19,699 nt of DNA, from positions 1-19,699 of the forward strand of contig JBFKOW010000050.1 in NCBI GenBank assembly GCA_041628615.1, written 5' to 3'. The DNA is from JAMWZF01 sp041628615. GTDB lineage: Bacteria; Pseudomonadota; Alphaproteobacteria; Rhodobacterales; Rhodobacteraceae. A program made the translations under genes and the position numbers. Below are positions 13,863 to 19,699 of this stretch, piece after piece (positions within the stretch are counted from its first letter, which is position 1; each line of letters opens with the position of its first letter). The notes under the pieces are model-generated. The model saw only the letters and a list, made by a program, of their open reading frames with translations, made no database searches and was not told the origin of the DNA.

Positions 13863-15236
13863 CTAGAGATGGCCTGCCTTGCGCAGGTCGGCCTCGGTCA
13901 TGTCGAGACTGCGGACCGCCTTGTCGATCAGCTCGTCGGCCTCGGCCCGGGTCAGGACCAGCGGCGGCGCCACAACCATCCGGTCGCCCACCGCCCGCAT
14001 CACCAGCCCGTTGGCGAAGCAGTGGCCGCGGCAGATCAGGCCGGCCTCCTCGCCGAAGCCCTTGCGCGCGGCCTTGTCGGGGGTGAGTTGCAGCGCGCCC
14101 ACGAGGCCCACCATCGGCGCCTCGCCGACCAGCGGGTGATCGGCCAGCGCCGCCCACTTCGCCTGCAGGTAGGGGCCGGTATCGTCGCGCACCCGCTCGA
14201 CCAGCTTCTCGCGGCGCAGGATGTCGAGGTTGACCAGCGCCGCCGCGCAGGCCGCCGGGTGGCCGGAATAGGTGTAGCCGTGGCCGAACTCGTCGCCCTT
14301 CGCGATGATCACGTCGGCGATCCGGTCCGACACCGCCACCGCGCCCATCGGGACGTAGCCCGAGGTCAGGCCCTTCGCCATGGTCATGAAGTCCGGCTGG
14401 GTGCCGTAGGTCTCGCAGCCGAACCAGTTGCCGGTCCGGCCGAAGCCGCAGATCACCTCGTCCGAGATCAGCAGCACGTCGCGCTCCTTCAACCCGGACC
14501 AGAGGGCGGGCCAGTAGGTCTCGGGCGGGATGATGACCCCGCCGGCGCCCATGATCGGCTCGGCGATGAAGGCCGCCACCTTCTCGGGGCCGATCTCGTC
14601 GACCAGGGCCAGGCTGTCGGCGGCCACCTTGCGGCCGAACTCGTCGCGCGACAGGTCACCGCCCTCGGCCCACCAGTAGGGCCGCGGCGCGTGGCGGACA
14701 TTGCCCACCGGCAGGCCCGGCTGGGCATGCATGAAGTCGAACCCGCCGACCGCCGCGGCGGCCACGGTCGAACCGTGATAGGCCCCCTTGCGCGAGACGA
14801 TGATCTTGCGCTCGGGCTGGTCCATCAGGTCCCAGTAATAGGCCACCATCCGGAAGATCGTGTCGTTCGATTCCGACCCCGAGCCGGTGAAGTGGAACCG
14901 GTTGAACTGTGGCGGCGTGACCTCGGCCAGGGCCTGCGACAGCTCCACGACGCCGGGATGGGTCGTCTGGAAGAAGATGTTGTAGTAGGGCAGCGTCCGC
15001 ATCTGCGCCGCGACCGCCTCGACGATCTCGTCGCGGCCATAGCCGACGGCGGTGCACCACAGGCCGGCCATGCCGTCGAGGATGCGGTTGCCCTCGCTGT
15101 CGGTGATGTGGACGCCCTCGGCCTTCACCACCACGCGCACGCCCTTTTCGTTGAGCTCGCGGGTATTGGTGAAGGGGTGGATCAGGTGGGCGGCGTCGGC
15201 GGCCCGGATGTCCGCGGTGGTGTTGAGACGGGTCAT
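13863..15236 (-). CDS. Class III PLP-dependent omega-aminotransferase
   Basis: A 457-residue fold-type I aminotransferase. PLP contacts are TGSGSESND (117-125), KGAYHGST (150-157), ISDEVICGFGRTG (257-269, Asp259 binds the pyridine nitrogen) and Lys288 in TMAKGLTSGYVPMGA, which forms the Schiff base. Trp60 in GLWCTAVGYGR and the Tyr pair in TLPYYNIFF are typical of omega-amino acid/amine:pyruvate transaminases such as SpuC. Likely substrates are diamines or omega-amino acids, with pyruvate as acceptor. The ATG at 15236 has GAGG 6 nt upstream (15243-15246 complement), a strong ribosome site, suggesting it is translated independently. It lies 87 nt after the CoA-transferase. Exact substrate is not decidable here; a 5-aminovalerate or cadaverine role would fit the neighbours. 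Confidence 0.93.
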   Translation of the reverse strand: MTRLNTTADIRAADAAHLIHPFTNTRELNEKGVRVVVKAEGVHITDSEGNRILDGMAGLWCTAVGYGRDEIVEAVAAQMRTLPYYNIFFQTTHPGVVELSQALAEVTPPQFNRFHFTGSGSESNDTIFRMVAYYWDLMDQPERKIIVSRKGAYHGSTVAAAAVGGFDFMHAQPGLPVGNVRHAPRPYWWAEGGDLSRDEFGRKVAADSLALVDEIGPEKVAAFIAEPIMGAGGVIIPPETYWPALWSGLKERDVLLISDEVICGFGRTGNWFGCETYGTQPDFMTMAKGLTSGYVPMGAVAVSDRIADVIIAKGDEFGHGYTYSGHPAACAAALVNLDILRREKLVERVRDDTGPYLQAKWAALADHPLVGEAPMVGLVGALQLTPDKAARKGFGEEAGLICRGHCFANGLVMRAVGDRMVVAPPLVLTRAEADELIDKAVRSLDMTEADLRKAGHL

Positions 15237-15269
15237 TCTTTTCCTCGGGTCGAATGCGCGATGGTGGCG

Positions 15270-15288
15270 TGCCGCCTAAGCGGCGGCA
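15270..15288. other. Intercistronic hairpin upstream of the aminotransferase gene
   Basis: A perfect 7-bp inverted repeat with a 5-nt loop (TGCCGCC / TAAGC / GGCGGCA) lies between the CoA-transferase stop and the aminotransferase ribosome site. No U tract follows on the minus strand. It may mark an mRNA-processing or weak termination point that sets aminotransferase expression apart from gcdH and the CoA-transferase gene. Confidence 0.35.
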
Positions 15289-15323
15289 AGGGGGAACGAA
15301 GGGGCGGTCCGGGGACCGGCCGG

Positions 15324-16490
15324 CTATCCCCCGGGATCGGGATCGGCGCCGCCGAACCCCCAGCGCCCGGTGCCCAGCCCCGGCGCCGCCCCGGCCTCGG
15401 CGAGACCGCTGCGCGAGAACCGCAGCGGGGTGCGCAGGCCGCGGATGCCCTCGGGCGCGACGACCATGCCCCGGGCCGCGGCCTGCGGGTCGGCCAGCGC
15501 CTCGGACACCCGGTTGATCGGACCGGCCGGGACCTTCGCGGCCTCCAGCGCGGCGATCAGGTCGGCCCGGTCGCGGCGGGCGGTGGCGGCGGCGATCCGC
15601 GGCACGAGGGTCGCGCGGTGCTCGACCCGGCCAGGATTGTCGGCATAGCGGGGATCGGCGGCCTCGTCCCGCAGGCCCAGCACGCCGCAGAGCGCCCGGA
15701 ACTGCCCGGTGTTGCCGCAGGCGATGATCAGGTGGCCGTCGGCGGCGGGAAACACCTGGTAGGGCACGATGTTGGGATGGGCGTTGCCCAGCCGGGTCGG
15801 CTCGCGCCCGCCGATCAGGTGGTTCGCGCCCTGGTTCGCCAGCACCGCCAGCCCGGTGTCGAACAGCGCGAGGTCGACATGCTGGCCGCGCCCGGACCGG
15901 GCGCGTTCGGCCAGCGCCGCCTGGATGCCGATGACGCCGTAGAGCCCGGTGAAGATGTCGATCCAGGCGACGCCAACCTTCTGCGGCTCGCCTTCGGGGT
16001 CGCCGGTCAGGTCCATGATCCCGCACATGCCCTGGATCAGGAAATCGTAGCCTGGCTGCGCCGCGCGCGGCCCGTCCTGCCCGAAGCCGGTCACCGAGGC
16101 GTAGACCAGGCCGGGATTGGCGGCGCTCAGGCTGTCGTAGTCCAACCCGAACTTCGCCAGGCCGCCGGCCTTGAAGTTCTCGATCACCACGTCGGCCCCG
16201 GCGATCAGGTCCTTGAGCCGGGCCAGGTCGCCGGGATCGCGGAAATCGCAGGTCACCGACCGCTTGCCCCGGTTGGTGGCGTGGAAATAGGCGGCCACGC
16301 GCTCGGTCCCGCCGCCGGGCAGCGGCCGGTCAATGAAGGGCGGCCCCCAGAGCCGGGTCTCGTCGCCTTCCGGGGCCTCGACCTTGATCACCTCGGCGCC
16401 GAGATCGGCCAGTGTCTGGCCGATCCACGGACCGGCCAGCACGCGGGCAAGCTCGACGACCTTCAGACCGGCAAGGGGCGTGTCAGCCAA
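15324..16490 (-). CDS. Class III CoA-transferase (CaiB/BaiF), probably succinyl-CoA:glutarate CoA-transferase
   Basis: A 388-residue family III CoA-transferase. Typical pieces are LAGLKVVELARVLAGPW (6-22), GAEVIKVEAPEGDETR (31-46), VVIENFKAGGLAKFGLDY (101-118), SVTGFGQDGP (132-141) and GVAWIDIFTGLYG with Asp178, the residue that forms the mixed anhydride in this family. The start is TTG at 16490, inside the last codons of gcdH (8-nt overlap). No ATG or GTG gives the conserved N-terminus, so TTG is needed. Tight coupling to glutaryl-CoA dehydrogenase makes glutarate the likely acceptor, as for human SUGCT, though the acyl substrate is inferred from context. The last about 20 residues are Gly/Pro-rich and non-conserved. 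Confidence 0.9.
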   Translation of the reverse strand: MADTPLAGLKVVELARVLAGPWIGQTLADLGAEVIKVEAPEGDETRLWGPPFIDRPLPGGGTERVAAYFHATNRGKRSVTCDFRDPGDLARLKDLIAGADVVIENFKAGGLAKFGLDYDSLSAANPGLVYASVTGFGQDGPRAAQPGYDFLIQGMCGIMDLTGDPEGEPQKVGVAWIDIFTGLYGVIGIQAALAERARSGRGQHVDLALFDTGLAVLANQGANHLIGGREPTRLGNAHPNIVPYQVFPAADGHLIIACGNTGQFRALCGVLGLRDEAADPRYADNPGRVEHRATLVPRIAAATARRDRADLIAALEAAKVPAGPINRVSEALADPQAAARGMVVAPEGIRGLRTPLRFSRSGLAEAGAAPGLGTGRWGFGGADPDPGG

Positions 16491-17682
16491 AGGCCTGCAG
16501 CCCGGTCTGCGCCCGTCCGAGGATCAGCGCGTGCACGTCGTGGGTGCCCTCGTAGGTGTTCACCGTTTCGAGGTTCTGGGCGTGGCGCATCACGTGATAA
16601 CCGCTCTGGATGCCGTTGCCGCCATGCATGTCGCGGGCCATCCGGGCGATGTCGAGCGCCTTGCCGCAGTTGTTGCGCTTGACGATCGAGATCATCTCGG
16701 GCGCGAAGCGGCCCTCGTCGAACAGCCGGCCGACCCGCAGCGAGCCCTGCAGGCCCAGCGCGATCTCGGTCTGCATGTCGGCGAGCTTCTTCTGGTAGAG
16801 CTGGGTCGCGGCGAGCGGCCGCCCGAACTGGTGACGGTCCATGCCGTATTGATGGGCACGGAACCAGCAATCCTCGGCCGCCCCCATCACGCCCCAGGAA
16901 ATGCCGTAGCGCGCCCGGTTCAGACAGCCGAACGGGCCGCCCATGCCCTCGGCGCCCGGCAGCAGCGCGTCGTCGGCCACCTCGACCCCGTCCATCACGA
17001 TCTCGCCGGTGACCGAGGCGCGCAGCGACAGCTTGCCCTCGATCCTGGGCGCCGACAGACCCTTCATGCCCTTCTCCAGCACGAAGCCCCGGACCTTTCC
17101 GCCGTGGGCCTCGGACTTGGCCCAGACGACGAACACGTCGGCGATCGGCGAGTTGGAGATCCAGGTCTTGTTGCCGGTCAGCCGGTAGCCGCCGGCGGTC
17201 TTGACCGCGCGGGTCTTCATTCCGGCGGGGTCGGACCCGGCCTCGGGCTCTGTCAGGCCGAAACAGCCGATCAGGGTCCCGGCGGCGAGCCCGGGCAGGT
17301 ATTTCTTCCGCTGCTCCTCGGAGCCGTAGGCGTGGATCGGGAACATCACCAGCGAGGATTGCACCGACATCATCGACCGGTAGCCCGAATCGACCCGCTC
17401 GATCTCGCGGGCGACCAGGCCATAGGCGACATAGCCCGCACCGGCGCCGCCGTATTCCTCGGGGATCGTGACGCCCAGCAACCCGGCATCGCCCATCGCC
17501 CTGAACACCGAGGCGTCGGTGACCTCGTTCAGGTAGGCGGCCTCGACCCGCGGCGCCAGTTCGGCGGCGGCGAAGGCCCGCGCGGCGTCGGCGATCATGC
17601 GCTCCTCCTCCTCGAGCTGGTCGGTGAGGCGGAACGGGTCGGTCCAGTCGAAGGGCTGGCCCTTGAGCGCGGCGTCGAACAT
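16483..17682 (-). CDS. gcdH: Glutaryl-CoA dehydrogenase
   Basis: A 399-residue acyl-CoA dehydrogenase that oxidises and decarboxylates glutaryl-CoA to crotonyl-CoA, passing electrons to ETF. The N-terminus FDWTDPFRLTDQLEEEERMI is typical of GcdH. FAD/substrate motifs are CFGLTEPEAGSDP (140-152) and KTWISNSPIADVFVVWAK (172-189). The C-terminal NTYEGTHDVHALILGRAQTG contains Glu378, matching catalytic Glu370 of the human enzyme, and the EGTHDxHALILGR wording separates GcdH from other acyl-CoA dehydrogenases. The ATG at 17682 is chosen because GGAGGA lies 7 nt upstream (17690-17695). Upstream ATGs at 17709 and 17790 add non-conserved residues. The 3' end overlaps the CoA-transferase gene. Confidence 0.96.
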   Translation of the reverse strand: MFDAALKGQPFDWTDPFRLTDQLEEEERMIADAARAFAAAELAPRVEAAYLNEVTDASVFRAMGDAGLLGVTIPEEYGGAGAGYVAYGLVAREIERVDSGYRSMMSVQSSLVMFPIHAYGSEEQRKKYLPGLAAGTLIGCFGLTEPEAGSDPAGMKTRAVKTAGGYRLTGNKTWISNSPIADVFVVWAKSEAHGGKVRGFVLEKGMKGLSAPRIEGKLSLRASVTGEIVMDGVEVADDALLPGAEGMGGPFGCLNRARYGISWGVMGAAEDCWFRAHQYGMDRHQFGRPLAATQLYQKKLADMQTEIALGLQGSLRVGRLFDEGRFAPEMISIVKRNNCGKALDIARMARDMHGGNGIQSGYHVMRHAQNLETVNTYEGTHDVHALILGRAQTGLQAFG

Positions 17683-17689
17683 CGGCGCG

Positions 17690-17695
17690 TCCTCC
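17690..17695 (-). promoter_or_regulatory. Ribosome binding site that fixes the gcdH start
   Basis: GGAGGA on the minus strand, 7 nt before the ATG at 17682. It is the clearest Shine-Dalgarno I found in the window and decides between three in-frame ATGs. Confidence 0.8.
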
Positions 17696-17732
17696 AAGGT
17701 CGGGATCATCTGCACCGTCCATACACCCGCCC

Positions 17733-17754
17733 GCCCGGCTCCGAAAGGCCGGGC
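17733..17754. terminator. Hairpin between tetR and gcdH
   Basis: A perfect 7-bp inverted repeat GCCCGGC / TCCGAAAG / GCCGGGC in the 121-nt gap after the TetR gene. No U tract follows on the minus strand. It may reduce read-through from the regulator into gcdH, but evidence for termination is weak. Confidence 0.35.
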
Positions 17755-17803
17755 CGGGGCGCCGTCGCCGCACCCCCCCGGCCCTTGCACGGGGCGCGGC
17801 CGG

Positions 17804-18442
17804 TCAGGGCCGCGCGATGCGCGCCACCACGTCCCGGATCATCGCGTCTCGGGCCGGGCCGGTGAGGGACTGCATCGCCAGCATGTGGCCCGAGGACAGC
17901 AGCGTGGCGAGCCCGTGGACTAGCGACCAGCTCGCCGCCACCCGCCGGTTCAGGTCCTGCGGGTCGGCGTCGCCGCTCACCGCCGTCTGGGTCGCCACCA
18001 GGTGCCGGTAGGCGGCGGCGGCGGCGGCGGCGAGGTCCTCGCTCTGGCTGCGGATCCGGTCGGGACCGAACATCAGGCGGAACACCTCGGGCGACCGCTC
18101 GGCGAAGCGGACATAGCCGGTTCCGGCCGCGATCAGCCGGTCCGACGGGTCCGCGCCGGGTCCGTCGGCCCCGGCCTGCATCTCGGCCAGCAGATCGCGA
18201 AATCCCTGCGTGGCAAGGGCGTCGAGCAACCCGGCGGCGTCGCCGAAGTGATGCGCCGGGGCGGAGTGGCTGACGCCGACCCGGCGCGCCACGGCCCGCA
18301 GCGAAAACCCGCTGGCTCCGGCCTCGGCCAGTTGCGCGGCCGCCGCCCGAAGCAGCGCGGCGCGCAGGTCGCCGTGGTGGTAGGCGTCCTTCTTCGCCGG
18401 CCGGGCGGCCTTTTCGGGGGCGGTGTCCGGGGGGGTGCTCAT
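17804..18442 (-). CDS. TetR/AcrR-family transcriptional regulator with WHG-type C-terminal domain
   Basis: A 212-residue regulator. After a charged 20-residue leader, YHHGDLRAALLRAAAAQLAE (21-40) and GFSLRAVARRVGVSHSAPAH (45-64) form the TetR DNA-binding domain, with the recognition helix around VGVSHSAPAHHF. The C-terminal ligand/dimer domain (about 85-212) contains SWSLVHGLATLLSSG (171-185), the W-x-x-x-HG signature of the TetR_C_33/WHG domain. The ATG at 18442 is chosen because the frame upstream enters the tandem-repeat DNA and only encodes repeated Arg/Asp/Thr peptides. It is divergent from the ABA4-like gene across a 209-bp spacer with two operator-like dyads, so it probably represses itself and that gene. 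The ligand is unknown. gcdH lies 121 nt downstream on the same strand. Confidence 0.93.
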   Translation of the reverse strand: MSTPPDTAPEKAARPAKKDAYHHGDLRAALLRAAAAQLAEAGASGFSLRAVARRVGVSHSAPAHHFGDAAGLLDALATQGFRDLLAEMQAGADGPGADPSDRLIAAGTGYVRFAERSPEVFRLMFGPDRIRSQSEDLAAAAAAAYRHLVATQTAVSGDADPQDLNRRVAASWSLVHGLATLLSSGHMLAMQSLTGPARDAMIRDVVARIARP

Positions 18443-18455
18443 GGCTGCGGGCCTC

Positions 18456-18538
18456 GTCGGTATCACGTCGGTATCGCGTCGGTATTGCGTCGGTGCCCGG
18501 TCGGTGCCCGGTCGGTGCCCGATCGGCGCCCGATCGGC
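18456..18538. repeat. Tandem array of an 11-bp repeat (seven copies plus a partial)
   Basis: Consecutive 11-mers start at 18456: GTCGGTATCAC, GTCGGTATCGC, GTCGGTATTGC, then GTCGGTGCCCG three times, then ATCGGCGCCCG and a partial ATCGGC. The period is one unit per helical turn and is not a multiple of three, so it is not a protein-coding repeat. It lies in the 5' leader or promoter of the TetR gene, beginning 13 nt before its start codon. Confidence 0.92.
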
Positions 18539-18581
18539 AAGACGCTGGCATCCGGCGGCTCCCGGTGCTGCCACAACTCTT

Positions 18582-18635
18582 ATCTTGACAGTGGTAAGAT
18601 GTCCAGCTACGGCTCGATCTTGTCACTGTCCAGAT
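18582..18635. promoter_or_regulatory. Two related 19-bp pseudo-palindromes, candidate TetR operators
   Basis: Site 1 (18582-18600) reads ATCTTGACAGTGGTAAGAT and site 2 (18617-18635) reads ATCTTGTCACTGTCCAGAT. Both are bounded by ATCTT and AAGAT/CAGAT, agree at 14 of 19 positions, and their centres are 35 bp apart. The core GACAGTG-N2-AAGAT of site 1 recurs on the opposite strand in site 2 with 12 of 14 matches. Size and symmetry are right for a TetR-family dimer. Site 1 also contains TTGACA, a perfect -35 hexamer, but no good -10 follows at 16-18 bp on the plus strand. Confidence 0.65.
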
Positions 18636-18651
18636 AGCCCCGGAGTCGCCC

Positions 18652-19089
18652 ATGGACCCTCACACCCTGTTCCAGTTCACCAACCCGCTGGCGATGGCCG
18701 GCTGGGTCGCCCTCGCCGGCGCGCCGCTCGCCCCGCGGATCGCGCAGACCGTCGCCGGAATGGCGATCCCGGCGCTGTTGTCAGTCGGCTACGTCGCCCT
18801 GATCCTCGCCCACTGGGCCGGGGCGGAGGGCGGCTATGACAGCCTCGCCAACGTGATGCGGCTGTTCGAGCAGCCCGAGATCGCGCTCGCCGGCTGGGTC
18901 CATTACCTCGCCTTCGACCTGTTCGTCGGGGCGTGGATCGTGCGCCGCGCCCGGGCCGAGGGGATCGCCCACGTATTGATCCTGCCCTGCCTCGCGCTGA
19001 CCTTCCTGTTCGGCCCCGCCGGACTGGTGCTGTTCCTGATCCTGCGTCACGCGCGCCGGCTTGCCGCGCCGCAACCGATGGGTGCCTGA
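18652..19089 (+). CDS. ABA4-like family membrane protein (DUF4281)
   Basis: A 145-residue integral membrane protein with four hydrophobic segments (about 12-28, 33-54, 78-98 and 107-132). Family marks are FQFTNPLAMAGWVALA (8-23), the loop GGYDSLANVMRLFEQPEIA (60-78), GWVHYLAFDLFVGAW (81-95) and FLFGPAGLVLFL (118-129). The name comes from plant ABA4, needed for neoxanthin formation; the role of bacterial relatives is not known. The ATG at 18652 has GGAG 6 nt upstream (CCGGAGTCGCCC). The next gene begins 1 nt after its stop, so the two form an operon, probably under the divergent TetR regulator. Confidence 0.9.
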   Translation: MDPHTLFQFTNPLAMAGWVALAGAPLAPRIAQTVAGMAIPALLSVGYVALILAHWAGAEGGYDSLANVMRLFEQPEIALAGWVHYLAFDLFVGAWIVRRARAEGIAHVLILPCLALTFLFGPAGLVLFLILRHARRLAAPQPMGA

Positions 19090-19090
19090 G

Positions 19091-19699
19091 ATGACCGCCC
19101 TTGCCACCGCCCTCCTGCCCGCACCGCGCGCCGCCGCCCCGCTGCCGCCGCTGTCCCTCGGACGGCCCTTCGCCGCCGATCCGACCCTTGCCGCGCTCGG
19201 CCTCGCGCTGGCGCTGTCGCTGGCGGTGACGCTGCCGGCCGCCGTTCTCGACCCCCGGCTGTTCCAGGGCGAGAACGTCTGGCTGAAGCCGATCAAGTTC
19301 CAGGCCGCGCTGTCGATCTACTTCCTCAGCCTCGCCTTCTTCGCCCGCTGGCTGCCTGCCGGGTTCCTCGCCCGGCCCGCCCTGCGCGTCTTCGGCGGGG
19401 TGGTGGTGATCGCCACGCTGGGCGAGATCCTGTGGATCGCGGGCGCGGCGATGTTCGGCACCGCGTCACACTACAACGTCGCCACCCCGGCGATGGAGTC
19501 GCTCTATCTGCTGATGGGGGTCTTCGCGGTGACGCTGACGGCGGCGAGTCTCGTCTACGGCATCGCCATCCTGCGCAACCGCGACAGCGGCCTGCCCCCG
19601 GCGCTGCACCTGTCGATCGGGCTGGGGCTGATCCTGACCTTCGTGCTGACGGTGCCGGCGGCGGGGACGCTGTCGGCGATGCCGGGGCACCATGTCGGC
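19091..19699 (+). CDS. Polytopic membrane protein of unknown function, 3' end cut by window edge
   Basis: The frame is open from the ATG at 19091 to the last base (203 codons). After a Pro/Ala-rich leader (1-28), hydrophobic segments lie at about 33-52, 71-88, 97-121, 136-160 and 171-192. Striking polar patches are NVWLKPIKFQAALSIYF (62-78), at the edge of a membrane helix, and GTASHYNVATPAMESLY (123-139); similar WxKPxKF and HYN segments occur in unnamed bacterial membrane proteins that I can recall but not name. The start lies 1 nt after the ABA4-like stop (TGAGATG), implying coupled translation. No function can be given. Confidence 0.82.
   Translation, partial: MTALATALLPAPRAAAPLPPLSLGRPFAADPTLAALGLALALSLAVTLPAAVLDPRLFQGENVWLKPIKFQAALSIYFLSLAFFARWLPAGFLARPALRVFGGVVVIATLGEILWIAGAAMFGTASHYNVATPAMESLYLLMGVFAVTLTAASLVYGIAILRNRDSGLPPALHLSIGLGLILTFVLTVPAAGTLSAMPGHHVG

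Noticed and set aside
13869..16682. A 937-codon plus-strand open frame opposite the aminotransferase and CoA-transferase genes
   Set aside because: It crosses several minus-strand genes and their spacers, has low-complexity composition and no family features; a GC-driven shadow.

Overview
The window comes from a high-GC alphaproteobacterial chromosome, most likely a member of the Rhodobacteraceae. This is inferred from the protein families, the tightly overlapping genes and the uvrC / pgsA / moaD / moaE cluster. I ran no database search. There are 20 protein-coding genes that I can support plus one doubtful 47-codon ORF. I see no rRNA, tRNA, insertion sequence, integrase or CRISPR array. Two genes are cut by the window edges: the ABC1/AarF kinase at the left and a membrane protein at the right. 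Everything between the kinase and position 18442 is on the minus strand. Layout from left to right: (1) 2-1189, ABC1/AarF-family kinase-like gene, plus strand, converging on the next cluster. (2) 1203-4962, minus strand: uvrC (excision nuclease subunit), a GYD-domain gene, pgsA (phospholipid synthesis), moaD and moaE (molybdopterin synthase). The last three overlap. (3) 4963-5246, the most AT-rich intergenic stretch of the window, with two matching 27-bp dyad-containing repeats 40 bp apart upstream of uvrC. (4) 5247-9737, minus strand: a YadGH-like ABC exporter pair, an S49 Ser/Lys peptidase, a tiny membrane zinc-ribbon protein, a CaCA-type Ca2+/cation antiporter and a PTR1/FolM-type pteridine reductase. 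Most junctions overlap or are 1-38 nt apart, so this could be one transcript. (5) 9836-13766, minus strand: circularly permuted ATP-grasp, alpha-E, transglutaminase-like protease and Anbu, the ancestral proteasome beta subunit. This is the most interesting system here: a predicted peptide-ligation and proteolysis module whose biochemical role is still unresolved as far as I know. (6) 13863-17682, minus strand: glutaryl-CoA dehydrogenase, a class III CoA-transferase overlapping it by 8 nt, and a class III omega-aminotransferase, suggesting a glutarate / 5-aminovalerate / lysine-type catabolic route to crotonyl-CoA. (7) 17804-19699: a TetR repressor gene (minus) divergent from an ABA4-like membrane protein and a second membrane protein (plus). 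The divergent spacer holds a tandem array of seven 11-bp repeats plus two related 19-bp pseudo-palindromes that look like TetR operators. How the parts may work together: uvrC acts in DNA repair, pgsA in membrane lipid synthesis and moaDE in cofactor synthesis, a housekeeping cluster. The Anbu operon probably makes and/or breaks an unusual peptide linkage. The ABC exporter follows it in the same direction after 98 nt, but a functional link is only a guess. The TetR protein most likely controls itself and the divergent membrane-protein pair.
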